In this document: positions 1 to 8,651 of the stretch, in pieces
Numbering within the stretch: the first letter of the stretch is position 1
Layout: each line of letters opens with the position of its first letter
Source of the DNA: Candidatus Methanomethylicia archaeon
GTDB lineage: Archaea > Thermoproteota > Methanomethylicia > CALHIW01
Direction of reading: 5' to 3'
DNA length: 19,200 bases
Assembly: GCA_938030905.1 (NCBI GenBank)
Contig: CALHIW010000109.1
Span: forward strand, 1 to 19,200
Notes under the pieces: generated by a model
The model's input: only the letters and a program-made list of their open reading frames with translations
Told to the model about the DNA's origin: nothing
The model's database searches: none
Made by a program: the position numbers and the translations under genes

Positions 1-591
1 GTCATATTGCTATTGAGTCATATCTAGATGGTTAAAGCGTACCTTAAAGATAAATGAGAAACACTAAAAGAACCAACACATTTACCAGTAAATATAAGCA
101 CTCTTCAGATAAAATCATAAAATAGAGAAGCTTACATACTAATAGTAAAGTTTAGATTACTAAACAAGCTTACAACTAGCTGTCTTAATTCTCAGCTAAT
201 TGAGTCTGTGTTCACTTAACTTATTATATAAAGTTTTCTCTGATAGTTAAAATGATGGGTGGACTAATAATGTAATAGTATCTCTTGTCTTATAAAGTAG
301 CAGTATAATGAACATTAAATACTCACATAGATAACATCCCACCAAATCTTTTAAGGTTTAGATCATTTTTAAAATTCACATTGCGTTCCAGTAACAAATA
401 AGTACATCCATGTTGAAGATAAAAATGAAAATTATATTGAGTGAGCGAAGATCTTTGATTCATTCCACCATTAAATATCATATAGAAAAATAAAGAATGA
501 GGTTAAAGAATAAAACAACATACTTTAATTCAATATTATAGATTTTTAATAAAAATATAGAGTCTTAACAATACAATAATATTCTTAAAAT
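1..591. other. Gene-poor AT-rich stretch
   Basis: I see no convincing protein gene here: every frame is broken by frequent stops and no start follows a GGTGA-type ribosome binding site. Small structures include an inverted repeat at 150-165 (GTTTAG, 4-nt loop, CTAAAC) and a 9-base direct repeat AAGCTTACA at 129-137 and 166-174. No copy of the 3' end of the neighbouring tRNA-Lys is present, so there is no direct sign of an integrated element. A near C-box at about 245-251 has no D-box partner. It may be an intergenic spacer or long-decayed sequence. Confidence 0.6.
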
Positions 592-627
592 CGGGCCCGG
601 CGGGATTTGAACCCACGACCACTGGGT

Positions 628-637
628 TTCTTCAGGT
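628..637 (-). other. 10-nt tRNA-Lys intron at position 37/38
   Basis: Exon CUUU pairs with intron GAAG (one U-G pair) on top of the CUGGG/CCCAG anticodon stem. The bulges are UAA and AAA, each cut after the second base. Removal gives the 7-base loop CUUUUAA. This is the canonical intron site, but the intron is extremely short. Confidence 0.85.
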
Positions 638-666
638 TAAAAGCCCAGCGCTCTACCTAGCTGAGC

Positions 667-680
667 ATCCCGTTTAATAT
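667..680 (-). other. 14-nt tRNA-Lys intron at position 9/10
   Basis: Exon bases CCCG (acceptor strand) pair with intron bases CGGG to give a 4-bp central helix. The bulges are UAA (cut after UA) and AUG (cut after AU), and the outer helix is GGG/CUC. Removal leaves the canonical acceptor-UA-GCUC junction. The site is non-canonical but of a type known in Thermoproteota. All seven acceptor bases are used in this precursor fold. Confidence 0.85.
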
Positions 681-689
681 TACGGGCCC

Positions 690-1230
690 TCCGAGCCCAT
701 CAATGTTATTAATTAAGCCTAAATATATTCTTTATGGTATTAATAAGATAGTATTTTTATGAAGAACGTGAAGTTGATAGGAGGTTTAGTTGTATTAGTT
801 TAAGCTTTGTTTTATGGTTTCTTGGTGTTTACTTATCTTGGATTGATTAGCTTTGTATTTAAGTATTGAATCACTACAATCTAGAAGAATAATGATCCAG
901 TAGATCCTATACTTAAACCAGTAGATCTATAAAGTACTATATACAGGGTTTAAACAGTTAATATCCAAATTATCGAAAAATAATGGAAAATCACCATAAT
1001 AGTATTTAGCAGTTTTCGAGTTTGGATCGAAGCCTGAAAAAGAAGTCTATAGACTTTGTATGAAAGTATACGTAGTTGATAACTTAAGCTCACAAAGTGG
1101 AGAAAGAAAAGCGGTACTTTATGTAAAGCTGAAGATCATGCTCATAATACATTTATGCGTTAAGTTTAAATTTAGGAAATTAATTCCTCAGTTTATATAT
1201 TCTGCTTGTGTTAGTAATGGAGGATTGTAA
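690..1230. other. Intergenic region upstream of rpoH, possible gene remnant
   Basis: No intact gene is visible. A reading frame from ATG 759 encodes a short hydrophobic stretch interrupted by TAA (801-803) and ended by TGA (867-869). Further open pieces in the same frame are broken by many stops. This could be a decayed membrane-protein gene or chance. A 10-base direct repeat CCAGTAGATC occurs at 897-906 and 918-927. The 3' end carries the probable rpoH promoter and ribosome binding site. Confidence 0.5.
1191..1199 (+). promoter_or_regulatory. Probable TATA box for the rpoH-rpoB operon
   Basis: GTTTATATA lies about 35 bases before the rpoH start, roughly where an archaeal TATA box would place a transcript start just ahead of the ribosome binding site GGAGG (1219-1223). 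Another AT-rich candidate lies at about 1164-1171 and would give a longer leader. No transcript data are available. Confidence 0.4.
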
Positions 1231-1476
1231 ATGTCTACTCGAAAACTTAATATATTCAGTCATGTATTAGTGCCTAAACATGAAATCTTAACTAAGGAAG
1301 AGGCTGCTAAGATTTTACATGAATTAAACGCTAAGCCTGAAGATCTTCCTTTAATTAAAGCCTCAGATCCTATAGTTAAAGCTCTTGGCGCAAAACCTGG
1401 AGATATTTTAAAGATATACAGAAGGAGTCCAACAGCAGGAATAACCATAGCCTATAGATACGTTACTTCAAGGTGA
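1231..1476 (+). CDS. rpoH: DNA-directed RNA polymerase subunit H
   Basis: Small RNA polymerase subunit, homologous to the C-terminal domain of eukaryotic Rpb5, which contacts downstream DNA and helps assembly. The 81-residue protein is the usual archaeal length and has the family pattern: an N-terminal HVLVPKHEIL segment, a helix with KEEAAKIL, the LPLIKASDPIVKALGAKPGD core, and an ending of the YRYV type. ATG 1231 follows GGAGG (1219-1223) with 7-nt spacing. It is the first gene of the polymerase cluster. Its TGA stop sits inside the GGTGA ribosome binding site of rpoB, which starts 5 bases later, so the two are probably translationally coupled. Identification is firm. Confidence 0.97.
   Translation: MSTRKLNIFSHVLVPKHEILTKEEAAKILHELNAKPEDLPLIKASDPIVKALGAKPGDILKIYRRSPTAGITIAYRYVTSR
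1472..1476 (+). promoter_or_regulatory. rpoB ribosome binding site overlapping the rpoH stop
   Basis: GGTGA contains the TGA stop of rpoH and lies 5 bases before the GTG start of rpoB. It decides that start and suggests coupled translation. Confidence 0.8.
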
Positions 1477-1481
1477 TTTAG

Positions 1482-4400
1482 GTGAGTAACCTCATATCCT
1501 ATAATGATAGATGGCTCTTAATAGAGTGTTTCATTAAGGAAAGAGGACTTGTAAGGCAGCACCTTGATAGTTACGATGCCTTAATTAAGCATGGCCTTCA
1601 GAAAATCATCGATGAAATAGGCATGGTTTCAAGTAGTGTTGGTGATGTAATTATAAAATTTGGCAAAATAACAATTGGAGAACCTATAGTTAGGGAAGTT
1701 GATGGTACTGTTACAAATATTTATCCAATGGAAGCCAGGCTTCGTAGCTTAACTTACGCAGCTCCACTATATTTAGAAATGTCAGTAGTTGAAGGTGGTA
1801 TTGAATACGAACCTTCAGTAGTGTATATTGGTGATTTTCCAGTAATGGTTAAATCGTCAATTTGCAGATTATCAAAATTATCACTGGAAGAGCTTATAGC
1901 AAGAGGTGAAGATCCAAGCGATCCTGGGGGCTACTTTATAATAAATGGATCTGAAAGGGTTATAGTAACTCAAGAGGATCTAGCCGTAAATAAAGTTCTT
2001 GTTGATTACGGTCCTTCAGGCAGTTCGGTTACTCATATTGCTAAGGTATTCAGTTCAACTGGTGCAACCCGCTCACCTGTTACGCTTGAACGCCTAAAGA
2101 ATGGAACAATACAGGTATCGGTTCCTCACTTAATTCCAGGTAAAATACCTTTAGTAATAATGATGCGCGCATTAGGTCTCGAAAAAGATAAAGAAATTTT
2201 AGATGCAGTTACAGATGATCCTGTACTAGCACAGGAATTATATCCACCATTTAATCAAGCATCATCAATACAAACCGTTGAGGATGCTCTTGACTTTATC
2301 GGTGGACGTATAGCAGTGGGGCAACCTCGTGAGGTAAGAATTCAAAGAGCTAAACAACTTCTTGATACTCACTTCCTACCTCATTTAGGTTCAAGTCCAG
2401 CTAGTAGAATAAGAAAGGCGTATTTCTTAGGACAAATGGCTTGCAGACTTTTAGAACTTGCTAATGGTTATAGGAAGCCTGACGATAAGGATCACTATGC
2501 TAATAAAAGACTAAGACTAGCAGGTGACTTACTAGCAAGTGTTTTTAGAGTGGCATTTAGAAGTCTTTGTAAAGATTTAAAATATCAACTTGATAAAATG
2601 CGTGGTAGAATTAAAAAAATTAATCTTGAAACCCTCATTAGAACTGACATAATAACTGAGCGTTTAAAACATGCACTTGCAACTGGTAACTGGGTTGGTG
2701 GAAAGGTTGGAGTTAGCCAACTTTTAGATAGAACAAATATAGTTTCAACGTTAAGTCACTTGAGAAGAGTAGTATCACCCTTAAGCAGAACTCAACCTCA
2801 TTTTGAGGCGCGTGACCTTCATGCTACACAATGGGGGCGTCTATGTCCAAGTGAAAGTCCTGAAGGACCAAACTGTGGTCTCATTAAGCACTTGTCATTA
2901 ATGTCCTACATATCTGTTGGTGCTGATCCTCAGCCCATTTATGAGTTTCTAGTAGATGCAGGTGTAATTCCAATTCAGAGAGCAAGAAGTGAAGGTATTA
3001 AAGGCGCTAAGGTATTTCTTAATGGCGAGCTCATCGGCATACATCCTAGAGGGGAGCAGTTAGTTAGTTTGGTTAGACGGGCAAGAAGAAATGGTGAACT
3101 TAATGATGAAGTTAACGTAGCATTATATGATGAAAATTTTTCAATTGAAATATATGTTAATTGTGATTCTGGTCGTGTTAGAAGACCATTAATAATAGTT
3201 GATAAAGGTATCCCTAAATTAAAACCCGATCATATAGATAAGCTTAAGAAAAATAGATGGGAGTGGAAAGATCTTATAGTTAATGGTATAATTGAATATC
3301 TTGATGCCGATGAAGAGGAAAATGCTTATATAGCTGTAGATTTCTCTGACATAACTGAAGAATCCACTCATGTTGAAATAGCAGCACCTGCAATATTTGG
3401 CATAGCTGCATCCATAATATGTTATCCTGAACATAATCAATCACCAAGAAATTCATATGAATGTGCCATGGCGAAGCAAGCATTGAGTTTTCCTGCATCG
3501 AATCTTCTTGTTAGATTTGATAGTCGTGCACATTTACTACATTATCCCCAAAAACCGCTAGTTACCACTAAAGGTATAAAGTTAGTAGGCTACGATAAAC
3601 GTCCTGCAGGACAAAACTTTATTGTTGCTGTACTTTGCTACAATGGATATAATATGGAAGATGCTATTATTTTGAATAAGTCATCTATTGAAAGAGGTTT
3701 AGCAAGATCAACTTTCTTTAGATGTTACGAGACCGAAGAGAAAAAGTATGTGGGTGGTCTTGAGGATAAAATTGAAATTCCACCTGAAGATGTTGAAGGT
3801 TATAGATCTCCAGATCTGTATAGACATTTAAGTGAAGATGGAATAGTTGAACCTGAAATAGAAGTTAAAGGCGGCGACGTCCTTATTGGAAAAACAAGTC
3901 CTCCAAGATTCGCTGAAGGATACATAGAACTTTCAGGTATTTCTATGCGAAGACATGAAACCTCTATTGTTATGAGACATGGTGAAACTGGGATTATAGA
4001 TTCAGTATTAATAACAGAATCTATGGATGGAAATAAATTAGTTAAAGTTAGAGTTCGTGATCAACGTATTCCAGAACTTGGAGATAAGTTTGCCTCAAGA
4101 CATGGGCAGAAAGGTGTTGTAGGCCTTCTCGTTCCCCAAGAGGACATGCCGTTTACTAAGGACGGCTTGGTTCCTGACTTAATCATTAATCCTCATGCTA
4201 TTCCAGCTAGAATGACTGTTGGACAATTAATAGAAACAATAGCTGGTAAGGTTGCATGCCTATTAGGTAGAGAAATTGATGGAACAGCCTTTTATGGTGA
4301 AAAGGAGAAAGATCTTAGAGAATGGCTAAGAAAGCTTGGCTTTTCATCAACAGGAAAAGAGGCTTTATATGATGGTATAACAGGAGAGAAATACGAAGCT

Positions 4401-4817
4401 GAAATATTTATAGGAGTTGTTTACTACCAAAAACTTCATCATATGGTTGCAGATAAAATACATGCACGTGCACGTGGACCAGTTCAAATACTTACAAGAC
4501 AACCAACAGAGGGGAGGGCAAGAGAGGGGGGATTAAGATTTGGTGAGATGGAGAGAGACTGTCTAATAGCACATGGAGCCTCATCATTGTTAAAAGAAAG
4601 ATTGCTTGAAGAATCAGATCTTTATCAGATATACATATGTAATAGTTGCGGACTACTAGCATATTATGATAAAAATAAAGATCGTCTATGGTGTCCTGTT
4701 TGTGGTGAAAGAGGCAAAGTAACGTCAGTTATAGTATCTTATGCTTTTAAGCTATTACTTCAAGAACTTATGAGTTTAGGTATTGCTCCCAAATTAGTTG
4801 TCAGAGAAAGGGTATAA
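1482..4817 (+). CDS. rpoB: DNA-directed RNA polymerase subunit B (unsplit)
   Basis: Second-largest catalytic subunit, Rpb2/bacterial beta homologue, which forms the active-site wall and the lobe/protrusion side of the cleft. At 1111 residues it is a single chain, unlike the split B'/B'' of many methanogens and halophiles. Visible landmarks are GYNMEDAIILNKSS (from G722), the active-site segment KFASRHGQKG (869-878), HAIPARMTVGQLIE after it, and a C-terminal four-cysteine zinc ribbon (C1053, C1056, C1071, C1074). The start is GTG 1482, 5 bases after GGTGA. Two bases separate its stop from the rpoA' start, so it is co-transcribed with its partner subunits. No frameshift or intein is seen. Confidence 0.98.
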   Translation: MSNLISYNDRWLLIECFIKERGLVRQHLDSYDALIKHGLQKIIDEIGMVSSSVGDVIIKFGKITIGEPIVREVDGTVTNIYPMEARLRSLTYAAPLYLEMSVVEGGIEYEPSVVYIGDFPVMVKSSICRLSKLSLEELIARGEDPSDPGGYFIINGSERVIVTQEDLAVNKVLVDYGPSGSSVTHIAKVFSSTGATRSPVTLERLKNGTIQVSVPHLIPGKIPLVIMMRALGLEKDKEILDAVTDDPVLAQELYPPFNQASSIQTVEDALDFIGGRIAVGQPREVRIQRAKQLLDTHFLPHLGSSPASRIRKAYFLGQMACRLLELANGYRKPDDKDHYANKRLRLAGDLLASVFRVAFRSLCKDLKYQLDKMRGRIKKINLETLIRTDIITERLKHALATGNWVGGKVGVSQLLDRTNIVSTLSHLRRVVSPLSRTQPHFEARDLHATQWGRLCPSESPEGPNCGLIKHLSLMSYISVGADPQPIYEFLVDAGVIPIQRARSEGIKGAKVFLNGELIGIHPRGEQLVSLVRRARRNGELNDEVNVALYDENFSIEIYVNCDSGRVRRPLIIVDKGIPKLKPDHIDKLKKNRWEWKDLIVNGIIEYLDADEEENAYIAVDFSDITEESTHVEIAAPAIFGIAASIICYPEHNQSPRNSYECAMAKQALSFPASNLLVRFDSRAHLLHYPQKPLVTTKGIKLVGYDKRPAGQNFIVAVLCYNGYNMEDAIILNKSSIERGLARSTFFRCYETEEKKYVGGLEDKIEIPPEDVEGYRSPDLYRHLSEDGIVEPEIEVKGGDVLIGKTSPPRFAEGYIELSGISMRRHETSIVMRHGETGIIDSVLITESMDGNKLVKVRVRDQRIPELGDKFASRHGQKGVVGLLVPQEDMPFTKDGLVPDLIINPHAIPARMTVGQLIETIAGKVACLLGREIDGTAFYGEKEKDLREWLRKLGFSSTGKEALYDGITGEKYEAEIFIGVVYYQKLHHMVADKIHARARGPVQILTRQPTEGRAREGGLRFGEMERDCLIAHGASSLLKERLLEESDLYQIYICNSCGLLAYYDKNKDRLWCPVCGERGKVTSVIVSYAFKLLLQELMSLGIAPKLVVRERV

Positions 4818-4819
4818 AA

Positions 4820-7471
4820 ATGTCAACCCCCTTAACTACTTATATTAAAGCAATGAAATTCAGCTTACTTTCACCAGAAGTTATTAGAAAAATGTCTGCA
4901 GCTCAAATAATCACCTCTGATACTTACGATGAGGATGGATTGCCTATTGAAGGAGGATTAATGGATAGGCGTTTAGGAACTATAGAACCAGGCCGTGCAT
5001 GCCATACATGTGGAAACTTTGTTGGAAAATGTCCAGGACATTTTGGACATATAGAATTAACACGTCCAGTTATACATGTAGGTTTTACTAAAGTAATCTA
5101 CAATTTATTAAAAGCAATATGTCGTGAATGCAGCTCACTCTTAATTAATCCTAAAGATAAAGATCGATATCTAAAATTATTAGTAAAGTATGAAAAAACA
5201 TCATTGAGACTAAAGCAAGCATTAACAAATTATATTTTTAAGAAGATAGTAAAGAGCCCTCTGAAAATTTGTCCAAAATGCGGCGCTGAGCAATATTTAA
5301 TAAAACTTGAAAAACCCACCTCCTTCTATGAGGAAAGACCTGAAGGATCTATCCAGTTAAGTCCAAGTGATATTAGATTTAGGTTTGAAAAAGTATCTAA
5401 TGATGATATTAAGCTTCTTGGCTTTGATCCAGAATGTGCTAGACCGGAGTGGATGATTTTAACGGTATTACCTGTTCCCCCAACTGCAGTTAGACCATCA
5501 ATAACTCTTGAATCTGGAATACGCTCAGAAGATGATTTAACACATAAGCTTGTAGATGTTGTTAGGGCAAATCAACGTCTACGTGAAGTTATCGAATTCG
5601 GGGCTCCTCAGTTGATAATTGATGACCATTATAATCTTCTCCAATATCACATAAATACCTATTTTGACAATGAAATTCCCGGAATCCCTCCTGCAAGACA
5701 TAGAACTGGTAGAAATATTAGGGCACTTGCACAAAGACTGAAGGGAAAAGAAGGTAGGTTTAGGAGTAATCTTTCAGGTAAACGTGTAGATTTTTCATCT
5801 CGTACTGTAATTTCTCCTGATCCAAACTTAAGCATTAATGAGGTAGGAGTCCCTATAGAGGTTGCAAAAGTTTTAACAGTTCCTGAAAGAGTAACATCCT
5901 ATAACATAGAATGGCTTAAAGAACTCGTAAAAAAAGGACCATTCGAATATCCCGGAGCGGATTACATAGTTAGACCAGATGGTAGAAGAATTGATCTAAG
6001 ATACCCAAAGGATAGAAACTCAATAGCTGAAGCACTAGAGATTGGAGCAATAGTTGAAAGACATCTTCAAGATGGTGATATTGTCCTATTTAATAGGCAA
6101 CCATCCCTACATAGAATGTCAATGATGGCCCATAGAGTAAGAGTTCTTCCATACAGAACTTTTAGGTTAAACTTATGTGTTTGTCCACCGTACAATGCTG
6201 ATTTTGATGGTGATGAAATGAACTTACATGTACCTGAAAGCGAAGAAGCTAGAGCCGAAGCTGAAGTTTTAATGTTAGTACAAGAACATATATCCTCACC
6301 TAGATATGGTGGACCAATAATTGGTGCCATACAAGATTATATAACGGGTGCTTTCCTACTAAGTTTAAGATCAACATTATTAAACAGAGAAGAAGTTATA
6401 ATGCTTCTCTCAAAAGCTGACTATCAAGGAACATTACCACCACCAGCTATAAGGAAACCAGTCGAATATTGGACTGGAAAGCAAGTTATAAGTACACTAA
6501 TTCCAAGCAATATAAGCATGATATTGAAAGCTAATACATGTGAAAAATGCTTTAAATGTTTAAAGGAATTATGTCCATATGATGCCTACGTTATCATCAG
6601 AGAGGGGAAACTATTAACTGGAGTTATAGATAAAAAGGCCATTGGTGCACAGGTTTCTGAAAGCCTCATTCATAGGATGATTAAAGAAAATGGAGCAAGT
6701 AAAACAGCCGAATTTATAGATAAGGCCTTCAAACTCTTCCTATGGTATATATCCACTAGAGGATTTACTACAGGTATAGATGATGAGGACATACCTGAAG
6801 AAGCTCATAAAAGAATTAAAGAAATACTTAACAAAGCAAAGGAGAAGGTTGAACTCGCTATAGAATCTTATAAAGCAGGAGAGTTAAAAGCTATGCCCGG
6901 CCAAACATTAGAGGAAACTCTAGAATCTGAAATAATGAAAATACTAAGTGAAGCTAGAGACTCAACAGGTAAAATTGCGGAGTCATATCTTAAACCTGGA
7001 ACCCCAGCTGTTACTATGGCTAAAACAGGAGCTAGAGGAAGCATATTAAATATGATTCAGATGATAACATGTGTTGGGCAACAATCTCAAAGAGGTAAAA
7101 GAATTAATAGAGGATATAGAGATCGTACATTACCCCACTTTAAGAAAGGAGATTTAGGTCCTGAAGCAAAGGGCTTTATTGTAAGCTCATATAAGACTGG
7201 TTTAAGTCCAACTGAGTTCTTTTTCCACGCTATTAGTGGCAGAGAAGCTTTAGTTGATACCGCAGTACGCACATCCCAAAGCGGCTACATGCAAAGAAGA
7301 TTAATAAACGCTCTTCAGGACATACATGTAGATTATGATGAATCAGTCAGGGATTCAGATGGACATATTATTCAGTTTAAGTACGGTGAGGATGGCGTCG
7401 ATCCATCGAAAAGTGATCATGGTAAGGCTGTTAATATTGATAAAATTATAGAAAGTGTTTTGGGTGCCTAG
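4820..7471 (+). CDS. rpoA1: DNA-directed RNA polymerase subunit A'
   Basis: N-terminal part of the largest subunit (Rpb1/beta' homologue). The 883-residue chain carries the clamp zinc site C61-x2-C64...C71-x2-H74, a second pair set C101/C104 with C151/C154, and the catalytic Mg motif NADFDGDEM with D461, D463 and D465. The rim helix and part of the bridge/trigger region with SGREALVDTAVRTSQSGYM lie near 806-824. It ends where archaeal A' normally ends, the rest being encoded by rpoA''. An extra cysteine cluster, CEKCFKCLKELCP (C574, C577, C580, C585), sits in the funnel-side region. ATG 4820 is 2 bases after the rpoB stop; its upstream GGGT is a weak ribosome binding site, so translation probably depends on coupling. 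Confidence 0.98.
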   Translation: MSTPLTTYIKAMKFSLLSPEVIRKMSAAQIITSDTYDEDGLPIEGGLMDRRLGTIEPGRACHTCGNFVGKCPGHFGHIELTRPVIHVGFTKVIYNLLKAICRECSSLLINPKDKDRYLKLLVKYEKTSLRLKQALTNYIFKKIVKSPLKICPKCGAEQYLIKLEKPTSFYEERPEGSIQLSPSDIRFRFEKVSNDDIKLLGFDPECARPEWMILTVLPVPPTAVRPSITLESGIRSEDDLTHKLVDVVRANQRLREVIEFGAPQLIIDDHYNLLQYHINTYFDNEIPGIPPARHRTGRNIRALAQRLKGKEGRFRSNLSGKRVDFSSRTVISPDPNLSINEVGVPIEVAKVLTVPERVTSYNIEWLKELVKKGPFEYPGADYIVRPDGRRIDLRYPKDRNSIAEALEIGAIVERHLQDGDIVLFNRQPSLHRMSMMAHRVRVLPYRTFRLNLCVCPPYNADFDGDEMNLHVPESEEARAEAEVLMLVQEHISSPRYGGPIIGAIQDYITGAFLLSLRSTLLNREEVIMLLSKADYQGTLPPPAIRKPVEYWTGKQVISTLIPSNISMILKANTCEKCFKCLKELCPYDAYVIIREGKLLTGVIDKKAIGAQVSESLIHRMIKENGASKTAEFIDKAFKLFLWYISTRGFTTGIDDEDIPEEAHKRIKEILNKAKEKVELAIESYKAGELKAMPGQTLEETLESEIMKILSEARDSTGKIAESYLKPGTPAVTMAKTGARGSILNMIQMITCVGQQSQRGKRINRGYRDRTLPHFKKGDLGPEAKGFIVSSYKTGLSPTEFFFHAISGREALVDTAVRTSQSGYMQRRLINALQDIHVDYDESVRDSDGHIIQFKYGEDGVDPSKSDHGKAVNIDKIIESVLGA

Positions 7472-7473
7472 TT

Positions 7474-8646
7474 ATGGCTCTAACAATTGATGTAATAAAC
7501 GAGAAGATAAATCAGATTACCGATAAATTACCCCCATTAATTATTGAGGAACTTCGTGAAAAACTAATAAAACTTCTAGATAAATTAAGTGAGAGTACAT
7601 TATCAGCTATAATTGACAAAGTAATTTCAGCCTATGATTCAGCTCAAGTTGAACCATGCGAAGCTGTAGGTACCATTGCAGCTCAATCTATCGGTGAACC
7701 AGGTACGCAAATGACATTAAGAACTTTCCACTTTGCAGGTGTTAGAGAACTCAATGTAACATTGGGTTTACCCAGATTAATTGAAATAGTTGATGCAAAA
7801 AAGTCTCCTTCAACACCGCAAATGACAGTATATCTTGATGAAAATCATAGATATGATCTTGAAAAAGCAAAAGAGGTTGCAAATAGAATCGAGCAAATCA
7901 CAGTTGAGAACGTAACATCTTCGATTGAAACAGATCTTCTAACAGGTACTTTAATTGTGAATTTAGACCTCGATGTTCTTGAAGATAAGGGGCTAACTCC
8001 AGACGATGTAAGAAAAATACTTTCTAAGATTAGAGGCGTTGACGTTACAATAGAGGATAATCAAAGACTAATTATTCAACTCAGCTCCTCACTTGATTTC
8101 GTGAAACTTCAAAGATTAAGAGATAAAGTATTGAATACGAAACTGAAAGGTATAACAGGTATAACAAGAGTAGTAGTAAGAAAACAGCAAGATGAATGGA
8201 TATTACTGACTGAAGGATCAAACTTAGCATCGGTACTGATGGTAAAGGGAGTAGACCCCACACGTACTACAACCAATAATATCTTTGAAATAATGGAAGT
8301 TTTAGGTATTGAAGCTGCAAGAAATGCTATAATTAATGAAATGATGGAGGTCTTAACTGAGCAGGGATTAGATGTTAATGTAAGACACATTATGCTTGTA
8401 GCTGACTTAATGACAAGAAATGGTACTATTAAGCAGATTGGTCGTCATGGAGTAAGTGGTGAGAAAACAAGTGTATTAGCTAGAGCAGCCTTTGAAGTTA
8501 CAGTAAAACATTTATTAGATGCTAGTATTAGAGGGGAAATAGATGAACTAAAAGGTGTGATAGAAAACGTGGTTGTAGGACAACCAATTCCAGTTGGAAC
8601 AGGCAAAGTTGAACTCTACACTATTCTTGGCTCTATGTTGGGGTGA
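7474..8646 (+). CDS. rpoA2: DNA-directed RNA polymerase subunit A''
   Basis: C-terminal part of the largest subunit, containing the trigger loop and the cleft/clamp base. The 390-residue length is normal. The trigger-loop region reads AAQSIGEPGTQMTLRTFHFAGV (about residues 69-90), which is diagnostic. Further on are NVTLGLPRLIEIVDA and the C-terminal jaw/clamp segment with GVSGEKTSVLARAAFEVTVKHL. ATG 7474 lies 2 bases after the rpoA' stop, with GGTG at 7463-7466 as ribosome binding site. The stop TGA is embedded in the GGTGA of the next gene. The A'/A'' split is the standard archaeal arrangement and not a frameshift: both ends fit the family. Confidence 0.98.
   Translation: MALTIDVINEKINQITDKLPPLIIEELREKLIKLLDKLSESTLSAIIDKVISAYDSAQVEPCEAVGTIAAQSIGEPGTQMTLRTFHFAGVRELNVTLGLPRLIEIVDAKKSPSTPQMTVYLDENHRYDLEKAKEVANRIEQITVENVTSSIETDLLTGTLIVNLDLDVLEDKGLTPDDVRKILSKIRGVDVTIEDNQRLIIQLSSSLDFVKLQRLRDKVLNTKLKGITGITRVVVRKQQDEWILLTEGSNLASVLMVKGVDPTRTTTNNIFEIMEVLGIEAARNAIINEMMEVLTEQGLDVNVRHIMLVADLMTRNGTIKQIGRHGVSGEKTSVLARAAFEVTVKHLLDASIRGEIDELKGVIENVVVGQPIPVGTGKVELYTILGSMLG
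8642..8646 (+). promoter_or_regulatory. rpl30e ribosome binding site overlapping the rpoA'' stop
   Basis: GGTGA includes the TGA stop of rpoA'' and stands 5 bases before ATG 8652, the same geometry as at rpoH/rpoB. Confidence 0.8.
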
Positions 8647-8651
8647 ACTGA

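Larger units (their letters stand above)
592..689 (-). tRNA. tRNA-Lys (anticodon UUU) with two introns
   Basis: Read on the minus strand, the gene starts at 689. The 5' acceptor strand GGGCCCG (689-683) pairs perfectly with the 3' strand CGGGCCC (599-593), and base 592 (G) is the discriminator; CCA is not encoded. The D arm is GCUC/GAGC, the anticodon stem CUGGG/CCCAG, and the T arm GUGGG-UUCAAAU-CCCGC. A normal cloverleaf requires removing 14 nt at position 9/10 (667-680) and 10 nt at 37/38 (628-637); this yields a 74-nt tRNA with anticodon loop CUUUUAA, anticodon UUU. Both inserts fit a bulge-helix-bulge fold, so I read them as introns cut by the archaeal splicing endonuclease. The flanking DNA carries no protein gene, so it is probably transcribed alone; a TATA-like AT stretch lies near 721-729. 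Gene identity is firm; intron boundaries rest on the cloverleaf and fold. Confidence 0.92.

Noticed and set aside
244..255. C/D box small RNA (near C-box AATGATGG)
   Set aside because: The C-box is imperfect and no D-box follows at a suitable distance.
1..591. Integrated element downstream of the tRNA-Lys 3' end
   Set aside because: No integrase frame and no repeat of the tRNA 3' end was found in this stretch.
592..689. tRNA-Lys as an intron-less tRNA with odd loops, or a pseudogene
   Set aside because: Every stem is intact and both inserts fit bulge-helix-bulge folds whose cuts restore an exact cloverleaf.
897..927. CRISPR-like repeat
   Set aside because: Only two 10-base copies, too short and too few for an array.
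3219..3498. Antisense open frames inside rpoB, and similar ones within other genes
   Set aside because: They lie wholly inside well-conserved genes, have no family features and no ribosome sites: shadows of the true frames.
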